Shown here one piece after another: positions 56,010 to 64,000 of a stretch of DNA of 64,000 nt. A model generated the notes under the pieces. That model worked only from the letters and a program-made list of their open reading frames with translations. It had not been told where the DNA came from and ran no database searches. Both the position numbers and the translations under genes were made by a program. The stretch comes from Priapulus caudatus. Taxonomy: Eukaryota; Priapulida; Priapulimorpha; Priapulimorphida; Priapulidae. The stretch is taken from NCBI RefSeq assembly GCF_000485595.1, contig NW_014577076.1, forward strand, positions 178,974 to 242,973. The letters are read 5' to 3'. Every line of letters begins with the position of its first letter. The stretch's first letter is position 1.

Positions 56010-57100
56010 AGACATGACGAGATTTACGATAAATTAGCGTTGTTTTATTAAGCTACTGCGCAGAAAACTTTCACATAGATACCATTAACACAGACGCTTC
56101 AATGGACTGAGCGCGCATGCGCAGTCAGCACGAGTGACGTCACTGATGGGAATACTTCCCGTGTGATAGGTAATCAAATTTTGTATAAATAATTGGATTT
56201 GGTATTACGTTTGATATGTTTTTGGTTATACTCGTGTTTGTGTTTTGTATGCGCCGATGTGGTTGTGAGTACAGTTTCATATACACCGCATTTCTCGACC
56301 TGGGAAACGACAACGTGAAGTCTTGTCGAACACAGGAATAGTTGTTGAGTGATGTCACGGCCCGTCATAGCTTTGCCATGCGCCACCTACCGCCCCCGCA
56401 GTCACTGAATTTGCGAATTTGCCACAGTAGCAAGTCTGTTCATTTGTTTCCATAAACCTGGATCGTCAGCAGACATCGAGAGAGAGGGTAACTTCTTCGC
56501 TGCTGATTCGATGGCACCTAAACAAATTGCTTATCCGTGGGCGTGATGTGCCGACATTGAGTTTTCTAGTCTCTGAGCCCTCCCGTTGAGTACTTAATGA
56601 GAGCTTTCGAAATGCCACTCATTGCAGAAGAAGTCGTATCGCCATTAGTTCTTTGTGTACACCTCAGGCACACTAAAATGGATTTTTATCTGGAACGTTG
56701 GTAATTTTATGACGCTTAATAATCGATGAGGTAAGTCGTCTTGGCCATGTGCCTATAAATAGCAAATGTGTCCTCCTGGGTCAGACAGTATTGCCGTCTG
56801 GGAAGCCGATCCTGGTTCTGCTCGGGTAATATACATAATCGATTGCCGTTTTCATTACATCTGTTAGTGTCTATAAGAAGTGCGCCACATTCGGTATAAT
56901 CGGTGCTTACACTCCAGTCCTCTTCTCTCTCGCGCGCCAGATTGTGGACAAGATAATGTGACACCTGCTTTAATAATATAGATGGCGTTACACTGGAAGG
57001 CAACCCGTGACGATTTGAATGACGCAGACTGACAGCTTTACGGTTGCGCGAAACCGACACGGGGATCTTGTAACAGACACGATGTTTGTAATGAGTATTA
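56010..57100. other. No gene recognised
   Basis: Unique sequence. A minus-strand open frame of 114 codons at 56716-57060 has balanced composition and is not repeat-derived. It has no recognisable domain, so I leave it uncalled. Confidence 0.4.
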
Positions 57101-57106
57101 AAGTAA

Positions 57107-57139
57107 CTTAAAGTGATTACGTCACCGTAAATAGTAAAA
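57107..57139 (-). repeat. Second copy of the GTGACGTAATCAC terminus
   Basis: The minus strand reads TTTTACTATTTACGGTGACG then TAATCACTTTAA, the same 32 bases as the right end of 22573-22940. It sits between two AAAGTAACTT / AAGTAACTTTA words. It may be a solo end of the same MITE family. Confidence 0.65.
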
Positions 57140-57166
57140 AAGTAACTTTAGCCGCATGACGCGAAA

Positions 57167-57201
57167 ACCGAAAACCGAAAAACCGAAAACCGAAAACCGG
57201 A
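57167..57201 (+). repeat. (CCGAAAA)n, 7-bp unit
   Basis: Five units of ACCGAAA(A). Confidence 0.9.
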
Positions 57202-57311
57202 GCTACTTCTCCGACTAAGATTACGCTTCAACAACGATGCGTAGATGATGCGTAACGGTGATAGTAAATTCTGTCGTCGGCTCGCGTAGTAGGTATTGGC
57301 ATTGCCGCCAG

Positions 57312-57320
57312 CAGTATCTG
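57312..57320. repeat. Target-site duplication of the TTAGGG MITE, left
   Basis: CAGTATCTG here and at 57569-57577. The paralogous minisatellite units have exactly 9 bases between CCAG and ACAA at this point, which supports a 9-bp duplication. An 8-bp reading (AGTATCTG) is also possible. Confidence 0.85.
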
Positions 57321-57568
57321 GGGTGATACTCCATTAGGAGTGTTCCCAACTTTAATGTCATTAATGGTCATAATAACATATATATATATATATATATATA
57401 TAATTATATATATATATATATGGTCATGGTCATATATTAGTTTGTGGTTTAATGTCATTTAGGTTAGGGTTAGGGTTAGGGTTAGGATTATCAATCATTA
57501 ATCATTAATCATTCATCATTATTCAATAATGATATCAAAGTTGGGAACACTCCTAATGGAGCGTTAGC
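57321..57568 (-). mobile_element. TTAGGG-carrying MITE, copy B, complete, 248 bp
   Basis: The left end GGGTGATACTCCATTAGGAG and the right end read in reverse (GCTAACGCTCCATTAGGAGT) form an inverted repeat that continues through GTTCCCAACTTT and AT-rich words. Inside are TGGTCATAATAACA, an (AT)n run, TTAGTTTGTGGTTTAATGTC, four GGGTTA units and repeated ATCATTA. It is the reverse orientation of copy A at 7384-7567. The 9-bp (or 8-bp) duplication and GG-rich start would fit the Merlin superfamily, but that is inference. Confidence 0.9.
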
Positions 57569-57577
57569 CAGTATCTG
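57569..57577. repeat. Target-site duplication of the TTAGGG MITE, right
   Basis: CAGTATCTG, an exact copy of 57312-57320. Confidence 0.85.
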
Positions 57578-57859
57578 ACAATGCTCGTTGCATGCACGCG
57601 GGGTTCTGGTAGTGTCGCTAGGTGGCGTTGATAGTGGCGATGCTGCCAGAAGCAGCCGACAACGCTCGACGCACACATGCGGGCGCAGGTTCCGGTGGTG
57701 TCACCAGGTGGCGCTGCTATTGGCGCTGTCGCCAGTAGCTGCCGACAACGCTGATCACAAGCAGAAAGTTCAAGCGGAGAACAGCGGCAATAAAATTCGC
57801 GCCGACATTTATCTCGTTTGTGCGCTGAGAAATTCCACCGGGGCTGCCAGCACCTAACT

Positions 57860-58990
57860 GCCTATTAATTCTATTGCGCGAGATCCAGCGTGTGGTTCGC
57901 AGTGTTGATTTGGGTGCTCCCATGTCGAAATCTCTGTAGCTATTAATGTTGAGTTCATTGTGCCACGTAATTATAATAGCGACATCTGAATTTCAGCAGA
58001 AATGATTGCGTTTTTATAAATAAAAAAAGGCATTTTCCGACTGCCTGCGACTTTCTATAATGTTAATCAATCAGAATTACTACATTAAATATGAATTTAA
58101 TTAGAATGTAGCGTTTTCATATAAACTTGCGACTGAAATAGCGTAGTAAAATACTAAATTAATAGATTATCCTGTTGAGCTTAGCTTGATGCAAATTACC
58201 GTCATTTCTGCTCACTGGAAGTCACTATATGAATACGCGGTAATTTGATGCAATTCTCTTGCGAATTTTCTGAGAATTCTTCATTCTTATGGCAATAAAT
58301 ATACTGTAGGTTAATCATGATGGATGGCAGTTTACAATCGACTTTGAGGGAGAGTATCCGGAAATGGCGTGATTTTTAGTTAGCTCGTGGGTAATAGCTG
58401 TTGTCCCCATGAGTTAGTGTCACCGGGCCGATACTTGCCGCACGATGATAATTTTCTGACGCAATATCCACGGGAGAAAGAAAGTGTCGTCACGGATGTT
58501 GATCTCATTTTTTCTTTCTCTCGCGGACATTTTTTTCTTTGCTTATCTGTACTTTCATACACGTTTACCTGCCGATGTAGCAAATTTGCGGCTAGCAATA
58601 CGCGCGATATCAATGTCAGAAATAAAACTATTATTTTCGACATGACTTTTCGTCGCGTAGTTCGATGAGCTTTCCGCGCGAAATGTGAATCACCGTTGCT
58701 TATCGCGATGGCCCGTCTATTGCGGTATGTCTCGTGCAGTCTTGCACTGCGTCGTACACAGTTATACATATAGTTGAGATGGCTAGCTGTTAGCAGTTGG
58801 TCGGTACAGCTGGAGGGTAAGTCGGTTGTGTTGCGTCGCGCGATGCACTCTCAGCGCATTAGTAAATAAATGGAAGTTGTCATATGTTTACGACAGCGGA
58901 ACACATCGCCCAATGCATTTTTTTTATAATAAACTAAACGAAGCGTGCACGCGCACAACAGAACGCGCGTGCGTGTTTGCGCGTGTGCCT
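57860..58990. other. No gene recognised
   Basis: Unique sequence. Overlapping open frames on both strands at 58380-58769 (129 and 93 codons) have no recognisable domain. Confidence 0.45.
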
Positions 58991-58991
58991 G

Positions 58992-59069
58992 TATGCACGT
59001 AGACATCGGCAGAACGTGCGTGCTTGTGTTTCTTATGCATCTAGACATCAGCAGGGCGTGCGTGCGTGC
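58992..59069 (+). repeat. Diverged 43-bp tandem duplication
   Basis: ATGCACGTAGACATCGGCAG then AACGTGCGTGC recurs 43 bp later as ATGCATCTAGACATCAGCAG then GGCGTGCGTGC. GTGC-rich sequence follows. Confidence 0.7.
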
Positions 59070-59944
59070 CTGCGAATGTGTGCGTGCGTGCGTAGGTGCA
59101 TAGCCGTGAGTCCGAGATGCACAGAATAATGCTTATCGTTTTCCTCTGCAATATTATAATTCTATATCTGCAATATATCTAATATCTGCAATATTCATTG
59201 CAATATTAGTAATCCTGCGTAGGCCCTATACGGTTGATCTGTAGAACGTTCTGATTTCAGCGGAAGTGCCCCTACTCGTGAATTTAGCTTACTTGCCGTT
59301 CGTTAAGCCGTCTGAACAAAATTGATATAATTTATTTAAAAATAATTCCTCGAATTGTTCTCAGAACTATATCGATAAAAGCAATCAACGTAATAGAATG
59401 AAAGCGTGAAAGCGCAGAGACGAAGTATTTTCCCCGTTAATTACTGGAAACATTCGGTATATATACCCTTGCGAGTGCTCACATTTCATTACGCTCTCGC
59501 CCCCTTCTGCCTTCGCTTGCATCTCCGGTAACTAGCTATTTTTCTTCTGCTATTTCTCCCGTCGCATTCAAACAGCCATTCGGGATACCTCTATTACTAT
59601 GCGTCTACTGTCTCTACTAAAGTGCTGATTAATTTAATTAAGCTCTCGCGATTGGGTTAGATGCCTGTTGTATAGGTTTACTAGCTCGTAATTTGAGACA
59701 TTTTAAGCAGTCACCCGATGTGCGATATCAGTGATGCCGATGCTTCTCCGTGCATTGTTTGACAGTTCGCGTCAATTAATCAATCTAAACTACTCGACCT
59801 CAATTATACGACGTTGACAATATTTCGATTATTAAATTAAAGCACAAGTTGTGTATATGTCTTACACCATAATTGGTACTTTAATATATAATGAGTGACA
59901 CGCAGGCACGCACGCACGCACACTCGCACGCAGTTACGCACCCC
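59070..59944. other. No gene recognised
   Basis: Unique AT-rich sequence. TATCTGCAATATATCTAATA near 59163-59200 is a small internal repeat. Confidence 0.45.
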
Positions 59945-59952
59945 TCACACAC

Positions 59953-59986
<34 letters not shown>
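59945..59986. repeat. (AT)n microsatellite
   Basis: GTATAT run of about 16 units, preceded by GCACGCACGCACAC at 59911-59932. Confidence 0.95.
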
Positions 59987-59988
<2 letters not shown>

Positions 59989-59989
59989 C

Positions 59990-62093
59990 AGTCATGGACA
60001 TTTTTATTTTTATTATATAACTGTAGTTATTTACTTATGTTTGTGTTTCAAGTTGGAATTATGTCGATGGATAAATTATTACCGGATTCCTCAGTGACAT
60101 AAAAGCAATAAGTGCGTGGGTCCTAATCTACAAAAAGATGGCAAACATGTGTGATTTTGTTCAATACTCCTATAGTTATGGAAGGTATTTGTATTCGAAC
60201 GTCTTTAATGTATACGTATGCGTTATAGCGGTTCCCCAGCACGGTATGCTATAGCTGCAGGCGCCGGCAAACTAGACGAAATACTCTTACCGCCGCTGTT
60301 AAATCTCATAGATGTCTCCGACCTCGACAGTATGTTGTCTTGTTAGCTCTGCTTCGCTGTAGAACTGCGCCTCTAATTGCACAGTACGCCCTTGTTATTG
60401 GTACAGAGAATCGTTCCGGTCATTACCAAACAAAATCATGTAGGCTCTCGAAGCTGCTAACGCTGTGCATGATGTACAGGCCCGAAATTAAAAATCGGCC
60501 TGACTACCTTTGGCCAGCCATGAGCATGGGCGGTTTTCAGATGGCTCTGGTTTTGCTAGTGTCACCAGCCGCACACACTACGGCACAGAGTAGTCACCAT
60601 TAGAGTGTTCCTCTGTGTTTCCAACTACTTAAGACTTGGCAAGCCTCAGGAGCACTCCAGGGCAATCCTCTAAGACAATCATCGCAAATGACGTCTGACT
60701 ACAATGCCAGTTGGGCCAAATTCATTGTCAGTTGTTACTAGTCACTATCACTACAAAAATATGTGCGTTCGATAACGCTCATCAAGTCCAGTGTATCCAT
60801 AGTGCTGTCCGCCATCGCCGATCCTGGTCATGGCACCAGTGAATTGCTTAACACACCACAATCTGTGTAGTAGATTCGGTTACCTGGCTTGATCGATTGC
60901 TCTACTCGTCGAGAACGATTAGAATGCCCCGTTGCTCGGGTCTGGGTTACAATACGTACGGCAGTTTGCGTTGTCGGTTCGGTGCTTGCAGCGATACAAT
61001 ACCAAGTACACTAAAGCAGATCATGGCGAATCGTGACAGCCTTTAATGATTGTCTCTCAAACAACTCGAAAATAAAAAAAACATGGACATATTAGGTCTC
61101 ACCTATTAGCGGATATTTACGGAATACTCCAGTATAAAAATTACCATGAGTTTGTGTTGTTATGGTGCATAAAATAGCAAATCGTTCAACCATAATTATT
61201 ATTCTAACGTCGCGACATTTGCCTTGTAATTGGTACCACCAGAATACGGTGCATCTCATAGGGTGGCGTAAGTGTGTCTGACATAGTACAGTGTCTCCAT
61301 TACTTTATGCAAGGGACTATTAACAAATTAAAGAGGCATGGTATCGTGAGAAACAGGTGGCATTATCATGTAACCGCGTCAACAAGAAGTCAACAGAGAA
61401 TTTTCAATCGATGCAAATTTTGGTGGAAGGAACGATGTACTATAAAGTGTTCTAAGACATGTTCGTCCAACTGTAGACACTGTCACGCAAGCAATAAAAG
61501 TAAGGATTATAATGGTCGGAACAGTATAAAAAAAAACAGTCGGGAAAACTGCTCGAAATGTTTACATTAAAGGGGTGAGCTTTTATCGCCAGCAAGTATA
61601 GTACCCGCTGGGGAATGTCGACGCTAAGAGAGTTCAGGTTAGCCACGAGCACGTGATATACACAAATGAAACAATAGACTATACGTGAAGCTGTAATGAC
61701 ACTGTAATTATACACCATTAGGCGTAATGTTAGAGTCATGCAACGAGAAATCGCGTGGATATTGATATATCCATCTTAGAGCAATTCACTGATATATATG
61801 TGAATTATCGAGAGTCATCATATGTCTAGCGAGTCGCACATTACTAGTCTCATGTTACCTCGTATGTAAGAACAGATCAGCGCGTTACAAACCAGTGGGT
61901 GCCTCGATTGCTTTTTTGTCACTATCCTTCATTAGATGCGAAACTGAGTGAAATTCCATACAAATGCAGTAGTAACGCAATCTCTCAGGTAATAATAGGG
62001 GGTGCTGAGTTTTAAATGGAAATACACAGAAAAGGTTAATTCGGGTTACCTTATATTCTAGTTCCTCAATATCTCCAGTGGCGATTTGATCTA
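59990..62093. other. No gene recognised
   Basis: Unique sequence. A 98-codon frame at 61274-61570 ends in a Cys-rich stretch and is discussed as a finding, but it lacks splice or family support. Confidence 0.4.
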
Positions 62094-62095
62094 TC

Positions 62096-62172
62096 TATCT
62101 CTCTCGCTCTCTCTCTCATTCTCGCTCGATATCTACTTGTCTATATAATAATATACCTATCTTTCTGTTTGT

Positions 62173-62208
<36 letters not shown>

Positions 62209-62242
62209 ATATATATCCTAGATAGATAGATAGATAGATAGT
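62096..62242. repeat. CT, AT and GATA microsatellite cluster
   Basis: CTCTCTCGCTCTCTCTCTC (62098-62117), an AT run (about 62178-62206) and GATAGATAGATAGATA (62220-62240) follow each other. Confidence 0.93.
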
Positions 62243-63924
62243 TAGTAGATATATTGCTGCTTTATGTTGTGTCAAATTTACGGCTCTTTCTTAATTGGGA
62301 TGATACAACTATAATTCTGGAATGCAAAATACAACAGTGTCATATGATTCCCCTACGAAACGTGACATATTTTTTATATGAACTTGTCTTAGTAATGCCC
62401 GCAGAAATATAGTTCGATACATGCATAATTATCACGATAGACAGCTTCTGTGGTATCCATGGCAACCGCATTTGTATTCTGTAACGAAATATTTTACAAG
62501 CGCGAAAGATTGAAACATGGGATTGCATCATGCACCCTTGCATTCAGTGGCAACAAGAAGCTATAATGCGTTGAGTTTGCTCAGTTGAAACGAGGAACTA
62601 CAATGTTAGCCTGTTAGCTAGAGGAATCTCACATGTAAGCTTTATTGACGCATGTTCTGTTAGCAAGGATGGTCGACTTGCTCCTGCATGGGCGTGTGCG
62701 ATGCTGTATATCTCAGATTAAACGGCTCGAACGCCACTAAACCTGTCTACTCTCATCTTGATAGCTAATTCGTTCCAGTATCGCCAGATCAAACAGCCCC
62801 AGCAACATGTCAATCATCTAGGGTGGTATTACAAGAAACCGCATGCAGCAGAATGGCCAGTGGTAATAGGAAATAAACACGTAATTTTTTTAGTAATACT
62901 TTATATGTGTGTGAAATCTAGCTACTTGCGCATATATGGTAACGTCATTAGGAATCAAAATTTATGTCAACGAAGATATGTAAATGTTGAAATTGGTAGT
63001 GGATCTATTGTACATACGTAGTCGCGTCAATTTTTAAAAATTGGAAAAATATTAGCGAGTAATATAGCAGCGATTCCAGCCTCCTGGACATTTGGAGTAA
63101 ATTTAAAACGCTAAGCAGGTAAGTGTGCGAGGTGAGTTTAATTTACGATAAAATCCAAAATCGACAACTGCTCAGTTTATTATGAAGATATCAGAATATA
63201 TTTCTTACGGAAATGTTTGATGTGTGGCCCAACTCACTATATATGTAATTACCCCTATATTGATGCCGATATACAGTACTGGGCATCTTTCTCATTTTTT
63301 CCGAGACCGCATGGCGTAAAGTGAGCAATACTAAGCGATAATAATTATTAAAAACCCATACTTGCCCTCAGGCGGGAAATCGCTTTTATAATACCTGTAC
63401 TGTAATGACGTGGCGTGAATTTATGTGATAAAGATCGGGGCCTTTGTTCTATCTATTGAGCATTTTAATTTAACCATGACTCATTGACATATTGACATGA
63501 GTCATACTGTATAGTGCAGTTGGCTCGGCGATTTGTTAGGCTTCGCTGCCGTAACACGAACTAATGACTCATTCGCCATTAGTAGTGCGCACCGGCCTCT
63601 TCCTGCCGGACAGTGTTACACGTTTTAGGGTTATTTAGTATTAAAAGGTGTTCATTACCTGCCGGTTTTATTGGTGAACTTAGGCGCAGCAACACGCATT
63701 GTTGTGTGCTGCTCACTCAATGAACGGTAATGGCTGACAAACGTTGATTAAACATTTTCCAAATTCCGGATAATTAAAGCTTGAATGGAGGCCTGTAGGG
63801 TTAATCTTAGGGAAATAATCTTAAAACAGATCGGTATGGGACACATAGCTACAGTAAGTAATTGCCGTAGGAATCCACCTACTGATGTACAAATAGTACA
63901 TCAAGCCCAGCAATGTACGATTAA
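62243..63924. other. No gene recognised
   Basis: Unique AT-rich sequence. TGATGTACAAATAGTACATCA near 63881-63901 is a short hairpin. Confidence 0.45.
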
Positions 63925-63938
63925 AAATCTCTCTCTAT

Positions 63939-64000
<62 letters not shown>
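63925..64000. repeat. (CT)n microsatellite running off the window
   Basis: CTCTCTCT from about 63928 to the last base, with one TATGG interruption. The true length is unknown. Confidence 0.95.

Larger units (their letters stand above)
57280..57753 (+). repeat. About 83-bp minisatellite, 3 units, interrupted by a MITE
   Basis: Units end in (C)GACAACGCT(C)G at about 57587 (unit 1), 57668 (unit 2) and 57753 (unit 3). Shared blocks are GTCRCYAGGTGGCG, TATTGGCGCTGTCGCCAG or its variants, and the CCAG-9 bases-ACAA junction. Unit 1 is split by the MITE at 57321-57568. Confidence 0.7.

Noticed and set aside
56716-57060. 114-codon minus-strand frame of balanced composition
   Set aside because: No recognisable domain, promoter or splice support. 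It would need transcript evidence.

Overview
This window is animal nuclear DNA and is almost entirely non-coding. Several things point to a marine invertebrate, a lophotrochozoan or an invertebrate deuterostome rather than a vertebrate or insect. TTAGGG-type repeats occur at internal positions. CA/GT and GCGT microsatellites are very dense. CpG does not look depleted. There is a tRNA-headed SINE, a REP/helicase-type rolling-circle transposon remnant, and a repeat with a CGTCCGTCCGTCC block and GGTCAAAGGTCAAG motifs, of a kind I associate with invertebrate genomes. I cannot name the species. I see no rRNA, no functional tRNA, no CRISPR array and no complete protein gene.

Coding content: the one recognisable protein is a dead Helitron/Helentron PIF1-like helicase (32612-33915, minus strand). 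It lies inside a short element running from about 32497 to 34110. It has a one-base frameshift after the Walker B motif, and the Walker A lysine is replaced by asparagine. The best candidate for host coding sequence is a terminal exon with a strongly acidic C-terminus (55663-55869, plus strand). It follows a good splice acceptor and is followed by an ATTAAA signal with a GT-rich tract behind it. Most of the window is therefore probably intron or intergenic DNA.

Mobile DNA is the main content. The most striking items are two 82-bp palindromic insertions, at 30010-30091 and 41320-41401. Each is flanked by a perfect 9-bp target-site duplication. They share 20-bp ends but have different hairpin cores, and the second is a perfect 41+41 bp palindrome with no loop. 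Two copies of a MITE carrying TTAGGG repeats lie at 7384-7567 and 57321-57568. The second sits inside an approximately 83-bp minisatellite, whose other units act as the empty site and support a 9-bp duplication. Other elements are a 231-bp element with perfect 19-bp inverted ends (26371-26601), a 388-bp element with near-perfect inverted ends of about 48 bp (30257-30644), a nested CAGGG-ended composite (28266-28580), a tRNA-derived SINE (28660-28850), a second family of imperfect palindromes (6331, 11552, 14266), and an unknown dispersed repeat present at 6045-6253 and 51940-52151.

Layout: 1-14.8 kb is unique sequence with microsatellites and small palindromes. At 14.84 kb there is a 25-N gap, and 14.9-16.06 kb is a large inverted repeat that may be an assembly artefact. 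16-26 kb is mostly unique, with a GTTCGACC/GTGC minisatellite. 26-34 kb is a dense cluster of transposons. 34-41 kb holds trinucleotide tracts and two inverted-repeat elements. 41-55 kb is unique or AT-rich sequence with microsatellites. 55.6-57.8 kb holds the candidate exon, the TTAGGG MITE and its minisatellite host. 58-64 kb is unique sequence ending in a CT tract. All boundaries and matches were read by eye, without alignment software.
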